Below are positions 55,325 to 64,000 of a DNA stretch of 64,000 bases, in pieces (the stretch's first letter is position 1; every line of letters starts with the position of its first letter). The DNA is taken from contig WION01000085.1 in assembly GCA_015039365.1 (NCBI GenBank), positions 62,001 through 126,000 of the forward strand, read 5' to 3'. The position numbers and the translations under genes were made by a program. The notes under the pieces are model-generated. The model had not been told where the DNA came from. It worked only from the letters and a program-made list of their open reading frames with translations, and searched no databases. The stretch comes from Amanita rubescens. Lineage: Eukaryota > Basidiomycota > Agaricomycetes > Agaricales > Amanitaceae.

Positions 55325-56980
55325 TTAATCTTCCGTGCGCCAATCGTATGATTCTCGAGCCTTTCCGCTGGGGCCGCCTGACTTGTTTAATTCACGAGCC
55401 ATCGTCTCTTGACGAAGTTTGCGTTGGCGCTTGATCATCTCCTTCCTAAGCTGGCATTGTATAGAAGGGGATGGACTTGGGCCAAACAGTGCACTCTTGT
55501 GTCGGGACCTTGAAGTGCGTTTGTTCGGTGCAGCCTTCGACAGTCCTTCAATCCGGCCGGTTGCCATAGATGCGATTTTAGTTGTGCCACGGCGAGACTT
55601 CTTTATCGCTGCTGCAAAGATGTCATTCCCATCTAGCTTGACTGGCCGAGAAAAGCGTCGAGAAACGGGCTTCACGGAGGGCGCTGAGGATTTGCGATAG
55701 TCCCAGACAGATTCACGATTGAAGATATTCCGCGCGTCTTGCCCGTCTTGCTCACCATCATCGGCTCTCATAACTGAGAATACTTTTTTCACAAAAGACA
55801 CGTCCCAGATCCCATTTTCAGTACCCAATCCACTTTGCATTTTTGTCGACTGGAGGGGACTCATGTTCTTACTAACAGATAATTTGTCTTGGGGTGCGAG
55901 CAATAGGGATGCGGTGACATGATTAGTAAAAGGGATCCCTTTCGTGCGTGACCTGTGTTCTCGTAATGGCAAGCCTGCAGTCCCAGGACGCCTAGCAAAG
56001 ACACGGCCCTTGGCTTTGGATTGGGCCGGGGCCACCGGCCCCTGCTGTTTCAGTGACAGTCCCTGATCAAGAGAGCAAGAGCGTTCAAGGCAACCCGAAA
56101 CTTGCTCCGAGATATAAATGCTCGACTTTGTTCCGGACAACTGGAGTTCCGAGGCAACCGCGACGGTAGACACCCTTCTATGCACCTTCGCCGTCGCAGG
56201 GAGATCGCTGGAAGGGGCAACGCCTAGCGATAACGTCATCATAGGAGATAGACACTTGAAGGGCAACGGATTGCGTTCCTTGAGCAGGACACCTTTGATC
56301 CTGTTGGCATTGACGTATCTCGAGTCTCGATGATTTGCAATAAAATTTGACAGGCTTTTATTTTCTGGTGCGGACATAATTTCTCTACTTTCGAGTACCA
56401 CGATAGATCGTCGAGCGTTGGCGACAGTTATACCATCAGGAATAGATTCCACGGAAGGCGCACTAGGAGCTGTTGCAAAGGAACATAGGGAACCCTCGGA
56501 AAGCCGGCGGTCCGTAGTAATACCGCAGACGATGGGATCTCCTGATGCGCTGCGGGCATCGCCGCTAGTACGTATGGTGGATGACAAGGAGGACCCAGAA
56601 GAGCGAGAAGTCACGGCTGGCCTACGAGGAGTCGAGTCTGCATTGGGCGGGGTGTACGCGCATAGCGTGCTAGCTCTTGCACGTCTGAAGCATGGCGTTG
56701 GCGTGACTGGGGTTGCAGGCGACGCTGGAACGACCACGTCAGATATGCTCCAGAGTATATTGAATGAAAGAAACAGACCATCTAATCGTGGATCACAGGG
56801 GCTCTCGCCACCTTCGAGATCTATCACAGACCGTCGTTTTTCACCCCGAGGTTTAGGAGTAGTAGGAAAGTGTTCGCCGGGTCGGAAGTTGAGAGAACGT
56901 AGATATAAAATGAGCGTCCAGAATAGTGTAATTAAAGAATGAATCAAGGTTTTCCATGTTCTTGCAAATAGCGATGCCAT
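55325..56980 (-). CDS. Hypothetical membrane-anchored Ser/Arg-rich protein, 551 aa
   Basis: A single uninterrupted exon from ATG 56980 (MASLFARTWKTLIHSLITLF) to stop 55325. The N terminus holds one hydrophobic helix, LIHSLITLFWTLILYL; the rest is hydrophilic and Ser/Arg/Pro-rich. Possibly conserved blocks: GESPCDPRLDGLFLSFNILW, GIWDVSFVKKVFSVM, FNRESVWDYRKSSAPSVKPV, LDGNDIFAAAIKKSRRG and the basic coiled end QLRKEMIKRQRKLRQETMAR. The length of the open frame and codon use support a real gene. No family recognised. Confidence 0.65.
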   Translation of the reverse strand: MASLFARTWKTLIHSLITLFWTLILYLRSLNFRPGEHFPTTPKPRGEKRRSVIDLEGGESPCDPRLDGLFLSFNILWSISDVVVPASPATPVTPTPCFRRARASTLCAYTPPNADSTPRRPAVTSRSSGSSLSSTIRTSGDARSASGDPIVCGITTDRRLSEGSLCSFATAPSAPSVESIPDGITVANARRSIVVLESREIMSAPENKSLSNFIANHRDSRYVNANRIKGVLLKERNPLPFKCLSPMMTLSLGVAPSSDLPATAKVHRRVSTVAVASELQLSGTKSSIYISEQVSGCLERSCSLDQGLSLKQQGPVAPAQSKAKGRVFARRPGTAGLPLREHRSRTKGIPFTNHVTASLLLAPQDKLSVSKNMSPLQSTKMQSGLGTENGIWDVSFVKKVFSVMRADDGEQDGQDARNIFNRESVWDYRKSSAPSVKPVSRRFSRPVKLDGNDIFAAAIKKSRRGTTKIASMATGRIEGLSKAAPNKRTSRSRHKSALFGPSPSPSIQCQLRKEMIKRQRKLRQETMARELNKSGGPSGKARESYDWRTED

Positions 56981-58435
56981 TGTGAATGAGAGAACGAAGC
57001 AGAGGCGAGTGAGACGCTGCAGTGTGGCTGACGTCGACTGTCACTGGACACGCCAATCCTTGGTTCCCTATTCATACTATAAACTTGAATACCGATATAT
57101 GCACGCTATTTATCGTCGTGATTGACTTATACTACGCATCTGATAGAATTACTACGTCCCTTCCGTGACCAAGAGCCACAAAACCCAAAAACACACCCGT
57201 GCTTCCATGGGCTGAAAAACTAAGTTTGCTCGATAAAATGTCGAGGATTGCCACTTAGATCGGGATCGACAGGCTTTGGCCTTAAAAATTAATGAATTGC
57301 TTCTTAGTTGGCCTTCCATTTCTTCGAAACAGTCCTAGCTGATGGAGGAGTCCTGGAGTCCTGGTCAGGTATGATGATCATTAAATTGGAGCATCAGCTC
57401 CAAGCCATGGCAGGCATCCGATGTGGAGTCATATGTACTCGCGTGCTTTTCATGAACGAATCTAGATCCAGAATGGGGTCCTCAGCTGTAAAGCTGCGCT
57501 CGTTTTTGCTCGCTGTTCCCGGACGTCCTCGGAACCACGATCGTCGGCTTTGAGATTTGATGCTCTAATTCAGCATCTAATTTCGGCAGCAGAGCTGGGA
57601 TGAGTCCCAGAACGGACGAGCTGATGACGTTTGCCCATACGGATGGAGAAACGTCACATGTGCAGTGCCCTATACACGTTGTGCAACTTGCTTTGCTTCG
57701 ATTTTGGTTAGTCGAATCAGAAGCACGATAGGACATCAAAATCACGCTTCAACCGCCTAGGGTGGTCTTTGAAGACTTTCTAGAGCTAGTTTCCACTCTT
57801 AACTTTAGTCGATCTTTTATTCTGAGTGATTTTTGAAGATAGAGATGGAGATGGACATACATGAACTTGTAAAGGTCTTAATAAGACAGTGAGTGTATCA
57901 ATGCGCCGCTGGGAACATGTTGACTTGTTCATTAGGTTAATGTAACGCAAGTTCTTATCTAGTCCAGGACTCCAGGTCATCCTACTTGCGCTTCTCGGGA
58001 TCATAATTCATGAAGCGACAAGGCTTATCAGACCTAGGTTCAATGCAGTTACATTGGCCACAACCGCCTATTCCCATCATACTTGTGGGAGTTTCCCTGG
58101 TACCTCGGTCATATTTGCTCGTCGTGGCGAACTGTGTTCCTGTCAATGCGATGAAGCGAATTTAAGTTATCTTGCTCGTTTTTCACTCGAGAAATAGTCG
58201 CTGTGGCAAATGTATCCCTGGAGCGCTACCCCGGCCATCCACAATTACCGACTCAAAGCATACCGTACGGTGGCGCGACGTGTCATTTGCTCCCGCGAAC
58301 CCGAAGTTACAGTACCAGCATTGTCTTTGAAGATTAATAACTGACTTCCAAGGTTACGATCGCTCACACTGATCAAGATTTTCCCTCAAATGGTGAATCT
58401 AGAGAGGCCAGTAATTAGGGAAGCGGACCGTAACA
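56981..58435. other. Gene-poor intergenic region
   Basis: About 1.45 kb. Several open frames of 60-90 codons on both strands (57308-57553, 57482-57745, 57786-58004) have no introns, conserved motifs or starts in a plausible context. Nothing can be supported. Confidence 0.4.
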
Positions 58436-58897
58436 GTGACATTTCACCTTACAACGCTTGAAGGTTCTGTTATTATTTTAACTGGGCCTCCTAGATCATC
58501 ATGTGAACTTTGGTCCCTCAAGCTGGGAGAATGTTCCGGAAAACTCGAATCCTTTTTGTATTTTCATCCAGCGTTCGTGTCAAATAGAAGCATTACACCT
58601 CCTAACGTGTTCACACGACCAGTCGGCACTTGTCCCCAGCTTCGTTCTACGAGGGTTGGGTATCTACAGAGTCAAGATGACCACTTTCTGGTATTATTTC
58701 ATTTGACGGATAAACGATCTGTACACATTCAACAACTCCAGGAGCTTGTTATGGTTAACTTGAGGGGGTTTTGGGGCTCTCACTGGTACTCTGAACTGAG
58801 GGACCTATGCGAATCGCTTGGTGTTCGGTTCGAGCTTGGGGCTACAATCACGACGACCTGGACAACCGTATCTGCGGTTATCTGTCGCGGTGACTGA
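58436..58897 (+). pseudogene. F-box/LRR-like protein remnant
   Basis: MTFHLTTLEGSVIILTGPP then, over two frames, FGPSSWENVPENSNPFCIFI, RSCQIEALHL, and VFTRPVGTCPQLRSTRVGYL, followed by a C-terminal part LRDLCESLGVRFELG. The layout resembles the C-terminal leucine-rich part of expanded F-box-type proteins of mushroom-forming fungi, but the F-box itself is absent and the frame is broken near 58590. Weak assignment. Confidence 0.3.
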
Positions 58898-59120
58898 TCA
58901 ATCAACATAGGACTCTTTTCTTTCTGAATGTGGATTTGGAGTTGGCATATTGAATTATTCTGTACAACATAATCACGATACCTGTGTAAGAAAAGCTAAC
59001 GGTGCATGCAATTCGGTATTCTATCCGATCCCCCGACGCAATCGCTAGTGATAACATACGTCTGTTGATCCGACATGTGCCCAAACAATCAAAAATGTGG
59101 CATAATCCCAGCGCCGATGA

Positions 59121-59580
59121 CTAGCGGAGAGTATTCGGAGCAGGAGAGGGGGACTGGGGCACATTTATGTCACCATTAATAATATCCTGAATCGCCGCTT
59201 CCAACGCGTCAACTCGACTCGACATTTGGTTCACTACATTCAGTCTGTCAACCTCTCATGCATATCAACACAACTGATGCACTCACTTCTATCGAGGATT
59301 TGATTCGACATTTCATCAAAATTGGCGTTCAGTCGCTCAAGCAAGCTCTCAACCTTGGGACGACAAAAAAAACTCAACATCATATAACCCAGATAGTAAA
59401 CAGTATGCGCACGAAAGCAGTCAATTCATGTGGGCTGGAAATATCATTTGGTGCAATCGTGCCAACTTTTGTGGCATTGGAATTCATCTGCTTTCCCGAT
59501 GATGTGGGCGTCCTGTCCTTATCTCCTTCGGCTGGTTTTGACGGCGTAGAGACGTTTAGAGGTAAGGCGGAGGAGGACAT
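59121..59580 (-). CDS. Heat shock factor-binding protein 1 (HSBP1) homologue
   Basis: Small coiled-coil protein that in animals binds trimeric HSF1 and also belongs to WASH-complex biology. ATG 59580 (MSSSALPLNVSTPSKPAEGD; alternative 59592), a short disordered lead, then the HSBP1 heptad region VESLLERLNANFDEMSNQIL and NVVNQMSSRVDALEAAIQDI with INGDINVPQSPSPAPN at the end, stop 59123-59121. Introns interrupt the coiled coil; the join between ILDR and LNVVNQ near 59270-59230 is one base off, as elsewhere in this window. The hydrophobic heptads (LLERL, MSNQIL, MSSRVDALEAAI) match the family well. Confidence 0.75.
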
Positions 59581-61830
59581 GGTGGACCACAAGCGCGTAG
59601 GTCCGAAACAAACAACGACAAATATATCTAATCACGATTGGCACTGTCTGGCAACATGTCAACGTTCAACTACGCATCCGAAATTAACTAGGACAGTACT
59701 CAAGCAGAAGTACTGATTCATGAGACTTTGAGGCATCAATAGGATGTTTTGACATTCAACGACACACTGATCTCATGATAAACGTCATTGTCAGTCTATT
59801 AAATTAATGAGTGTGAGGAGCGGGACTTCCGGCTTTCGACGCAGCGCTGATAATATCAACTGTCGCGGGAAAAAACGAGGCGAAATTCATGTTCCTTCCT
59901 ATACGTCATTCCGAGTTCAAGCTCAAGCTCTTGAAGCCATGTGAATTGGCTTGTCGAAAACGTCATTAATATGTTGAATTATCTCGACAAGCTTGAAGTG
60001 TATGTCCCAGTTTTGACTCAGCATGACGCATTGTCATATAGCTTGATTTTTTCATTTACATTTTTTCATTCGATGAACTGTCTGTAAGTACGATTGATTT
60101 GGGCAACAGTCTCGACATACAAGGTAATCTATATGAGAACGCACATGCGCGATGAAGTCGGATGTTCCTGCCGATATATGCAGAGATAAGCTCCCAATGG
60201 GACTACAAGATAAATGTGGGACTACTCATGATCATCGACTTTATCGCCCTTGGTTAGCGGACATTACCTCCTCGCATATTAAGCCGATGAGCGAAAAGCC
60301 CTTCTTGCAACCACCAACGGAGATTTAGTTCAATAAGTGCAGATAACACGAAAACCAGATAACTAGAGTCCCTGAAGAAGCATCAGCCCGTAGGGTTCGT
60401 CAACTTGCGCGGGAGATCAAAAATAGCTCTGGACATAACGGATAAACAACGAGTTGGTCTAAAACATAGAAGTTAAACCATATGAGTGTCGTGAGGTCAC
60501 TTCTGTATCTAGTAGTGAGAAGAACATGCTCACCGACAGTGACCGATTGGCAAATATAAGCGTAGCAAAAATAGATGATCTAGGCGATGAAACACCGCAA
60601 CGTTGGCCACCAGGTTCTCGTGCTGCACTGCTGACCCGTAAATACCGGTGGCGCGTTCCAGCCGATCGGATAGCGCATGAGAACCTCGAAAGATAACACA
60701 TCATGTTGCCTAGAAGGAGAACAGCTGTCGGTTGCGGGCAGGTTGTCCTTTTCGTGATAGATATGCATTATCGAGATAGGCACAGCGGAACGAACACCCC
60801 CGTATACTATGGGTTGGCTCCGTGGACATTTGGCCGTATAACCGTAAGAGGAAGGCTCTAATGACGAGACAATACCGTACCTGCGTTCAGATTATATCTT
60901 CGTGACATACGATCTTCACATGGTGAGGGAATAAAGACTCATCTGAATCGATTATCGTGCATCATCGGGCATCACCATGTTGTTGTATTGTGCAACATTC
61001 TTGTTCTGGGTTTGCAAAGGTTGCTCCTTATTCATGCTAGACGGCACCTCAGCCGAAATATAGTACACGCCTGCCACCAGGTGTGCCTGTATTCAATTTG
61101 ACAAGTAGATCATAGAACTGCTATACCGTAAACGTTGTCAGGAGGTCGTCTGCGATGCTAGCGAAAGGGCTAGAATCAACTAATTAGAACGATGAGTGTT
61201 GCACCCTGGATGACTGATTCCAGTCGAAATCAGAAAATGTCATAATTAGGTCAGACCTATTGAAATGCTTCAGAAGATGAGGGGTTCACTTTTCTTGAGA
61301 TAGATCTGTGAGTCAGCTCGCCAGGTTAGATATTGTCCGCGGCTTGCCAGCCTGAGACGGCGTGGCAATGATGGCCCATAGTAAAACTCCGTAGCAATGA
61401 CGGCACCGCGCCTAGTCGGAACTTCAAAACTTCAACATCAGCCCCAGTGGCATTTGCCTGCGGCATGAACGTTGAACGTTCCAACTGCTTTGTCTTTGCA
61501 ATTCAAAGTTAAGGTAAAGCATCACGCCTTATGCGCATGGCAAGTCTTCCGATATAATAACGCGTATTTCAATGAAAAGAGACGACCACGAAATGCCCAT
61601 AAGATCCTGATTTTTACCGCCAGTAGGACACGGTATCATCCAGTTCTTTGATATAGCGTATCGCGCCTTTTGCCATAGGAACATATCGATCATATGGAAA
61701 TGATGCATACAATGCAATAACCTGGGTAATCTACGCACATGTTCGAGTTCCTTGGTTGCGTCATAACTGATTATTTTCACATAGGCGGGGTATCGTGTAA
61801 TAAAGTTATATGGTTTAAGTTATGTTGACA
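59581..61830. other. Gene-poor AT-rich region
   Basis: About 2.2 kb without a supported gene. Short open frames (60459-60783 and 61529-61780, minus) have no recognisable protein. No terminal inverted repeats, integrase or transposase trace was found, so its emptiness is unexplained. Confidence 0.4.
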
Positions 61831-61834
61831 ACTG

Positions 61835-62654
61835 ATAGGACTCCGCGGAATGGTATGAAAATGAGCGTGAGGTAGGACAAGCTATTTCTGCAAGTCGACC
61901 ACTCCGAGATATATATCACGACTAAACTCAAACGGAATGGTGGACATCGGTGGACATCGCGAGTCAGACAATCGATAAAGAGATCGCTTAAAGAGTGCGG
62001 TCTCGGTTATATTGACTTGTACGTCATTCATGGGCCACTTGGCGGCCGCGAAGCCCGGAAGGAGAGCTGGCGAGCCATATGTGATGCCCAAAAGGAAGGT
62101 GTAATCAAGAGTATCGGCATAGGACTTGTGGGATGAATCACTTGCGAGAGCTTTTGCGATATCAATTGCCGTTCCCAGCTGTTCGCCAAGTATGCCTTAA
62201 CTAAGAGTTTTTCCTGATGAATGCTTGCCGCATTCAACGAATTGACTTACATCCTTTCATAGCACACACAGAAATAGAGAAATTTTGCGGAGAACATGAT
62301 ATTATCTTCGAGGTGTGTAGTGTAACATAAATCCGGATGTCAACGCTGAAAAATGAATAGGCTTGGGCATCTCTCGTCCGCGGGCTTCATATGCAGCATT
62401 CTTCCATTGGGGAACCCGCTGTCAAGTACAACAAAGAGGCTAGAGCCAGCTCAGGCCCTTTTTCGTTACTCGATGCAAAAGGTAAGTGAACTGAGAAGTC
62501 ATTTTTGATGGCGGTTCAGCTTGGGTCAGGGATACATACCTATGCCTAAATCATCGAGGAAAGATCGAATTGCACGTAACATGAACGTTTTTCCCTAAGT
62601 GATGAAGAGATTTTGGAGCTAGATGGATTAGATGAAGGTGAAATATCTTGTTGA
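61835..62654 (+). pseudogene. Aldo/keto reductase, 5'-truncated and frame-broken
   Basis: NADPH-dependent reductase of the AKR superfamily. Readable blocks: DSAEWYENEREVGQAIS (with the catalytic Asp-Tyr area), DIYITTKL, IDLYVIHGPLGGREARKESW, AICDAQKEGVIKSIGIG, NHLRELLRYQLPFPAVRQ, IDLHPFIAHTEIEKFCGEHD, AWASLVRGLHMQHSSIGEPA, ALFRYSMQK and SLSDEEILELDGLDEGE, stop about 62654. The first 45-50 residues of the fold are not found upstream, and frame breaks occur near 61897, 62135, 62445 and 62555. Missing N terminus plus several breaks suggest a true relic, unlike genes with single slips. Confidence 0.65.
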
Positions 62655-64000
62655 AGTCTACGGAGCACTATTAAGTCTCGATCTAGGGTTAGTAACAGGT
62701 TGAGATCGTCCCTGGGAAGGAACTTTGGATTATCCTTGTAGATTTGCGAGACATGAACCCAGAAAACCAATAAGCGCATCCAACAATGTCCGCTATCACA
62801 TCCCGAACTACGTTGTGTAGCCGCGGTCTTCCGACGAGATCGTTTGTGCGATAGTTTGTTGACTCACTATGACGTGGGCGCTACTCATTCGACCAAAACG
62901 CGCGGTAGTGATTGGCTCAAACCTGCAATCGAGATCGTTCTGATCAAGATTAATATATTGACCGACGTTAGTTCTTCCTTTTGTTAGAGTCCTTGGTCAT
63001 TGATTTCCACTTCAGGCGGAAAATAATCTTTCGCCATCCTACTGGATGAGATTCCCAGCCCAATTATTGTCCACGCACGGAGACGAAATTCTTTGATGGG
63101 CAACACGTGTTTCATTAATGCAATTCGGATCATTACTTATTAGCAGGGACCGGATGCTCCAGACGCTGAAAGATGTGTTCTCACTGCACGACTCCGTGCG
63201 GGTCAATCTCTATGCGGTAAACGCCGTGGTATAGAAAATTCCTACGAAATCAGGCCACCCTGAATTTACTCGTACTTGTGCGCTGAAGCCACAGCAAGAC
63301 ATCCCATTCGTGTTCACCGTTAGCAAGTCTCCAATAATGAACTTTGTCAGATGACCTGATGTGTTATTTGGCCATTGTTCGTTCATTATCCCTGCCATCG
63401 TTCTGCGGATGCAGGTCGGTCGCCGTGAAACTCGTGGTGTTCCATACACGAGAAATTGGCTTGGCAGATCTCTTAAAGTACAATTCCTTTTGCTTTTTAA
63501 TTGCAGGTTTATCACGTCGTGCGATACGGAATTTCATATGTGATACCAGCTCACCAAGCGCAACTCGTCGATGTGAGTGTCAAGTAAAATTTCTTAAACG
63601 ACCTGCGGACTTTAAGCCTTCTCGTGCAACAAAGATCCTGCGCGCACAACGACCGCAGTCATGAGTTGTTGCATTTTTCAATCAGTTCCCAGGTCATCTG
63701 TAGTAAGTGGCATCGTTGTGGACATCTTTCAAGTCATTGTCCAGGGCCATCGGTTATTGGACAACGTGCCTGATATCACCGTTCTTACGGAAATACCATG
63801 TTTGCAGCTATTTTGATTTTGATGCAACTTCTAAAACTGTTCAGATGATTGCGTGTTTCCTGTTATACAGGATGGAGTAGTATTCGAAGACCGCCTCTCT
63901 GAAGTGTTGAAAGTGGGTATACTGTCGGGGGTCGTTCTTTTCCCCATGAACATTGTATCGCTGCCAGACCACGACGTGATTATTATACCCCTTCACGGCC
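62655..64000. other. Unassigned right end
   Basis: Short open frames only. The last 150 bases read openly on plus as DGVVFEDRLSEVLKVGILSG and PMNIVSLPDHDVIIIPLHG, which could be the start of an exon running off the window. I do not recognise the family. Confidence 0.25.

Noticed and set aside
57308..58004. Three open frames of 70-90 codons
   Set aside because: No family, splice support or start context.
1..64000. Search for CRISPR arrays, insertion sequences, LTRs, transposases or a biosynthetic gene cluster
   Set aside because: None seen. The FMO, GST and hydrolase genes lie near each other, but ABHD11, TSC13 and uL13m among them are housekeeping genes and no core synthase is present.

Overview
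This window is nuclear DNA of a filamentous basidiomycete, most likely an Agaricomycete. Genes are dense and cut by many 45-70 nt introns (GTRNGT donors, CTNAY branch sites), and the proteins match families typical of mushroom-forming fungi. These include a DUF6534-like membrane protein, a fungal GH17-like secreted hydrolase, a MUP1/LAT-type permease, a phi-like glutathione transferase and a small Cys-rich secreted protein. No bacterial, viral or transposon gene was recognised.

Layout. 0-9.3 kb: 3' part of a DENND6/AFI1-like Rab regulator, a CPSF6/CFIm68-like RNA-binding protein, a KIAA1143-like protein, an MFS transporter and the SPT2 histone chaperone. 10-12 kb: a secreted Met/Pro/Gly/Asn repeat protein. 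12.4-19.3 kb: mRNA exporter MEX67, then GUP1 (MBOAT) head to head with a class 3 lipase. 19.5-20.3 kb: three tandem tRNA-like units with A and B boxes. 20.7-27.3 kb: lineage-specific hypothetical proteins, including a long Ser-rich single-pass membrane protein. 27.6-29.6 kb: an amino-acid permease. 30.3-31.0 kb: an intronless gene with five copies of a basic motif, the first four at an exact 42-residue period. 32.2-38.6 kb: mitochondrial uL13m, a flavin monooxygenase, ABHD11 and a GST. 39.4-40.4 kb: a decayed partial copy of the monooxygenase-ABHD11 pair. 40.8-49.3 kb: TSC13, a secreted Cys-rich protein, ARV1, GET4, a GH17-like hydrolase and an aquaporin. 49.3-56.9 kb: a PARP-type zinc-finger remnant, low-complexity and hypothetical genes, a PD-(D/E)XK-like protein and a DUF6534-like protein. 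57-64 kb: gene-poor, with an F-box-like relic, HSBP1 and a broken aldo/keto reductase.

Most genes are unrelated housekeeping neighbours, with no biosynthetic cluster. Lipid and ER functions are frequent (GUP1, TSC13, ARV1, GET4, DENND6), but this looks like coincidence rather than a pathway.

Many conserved genes carry isolated single-base frame slips: DENND6, MEX67, GUP1, ARV1, the permease, the Ser-rich membrane protein and both secreted proteins. Others (CPSF6-like, MFS, SPT2, FMO, ABHD11, TSC13, GET4, GH17) read through cleanly. Because several disrupted genes are normally essential or near-essential, residual assembly indels are the likeliest cause, and frame breaks should not be read as pseudogenes without resequencing. 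The least explained items are the 42-residue repeat protein and the tandem tRNA-like units.
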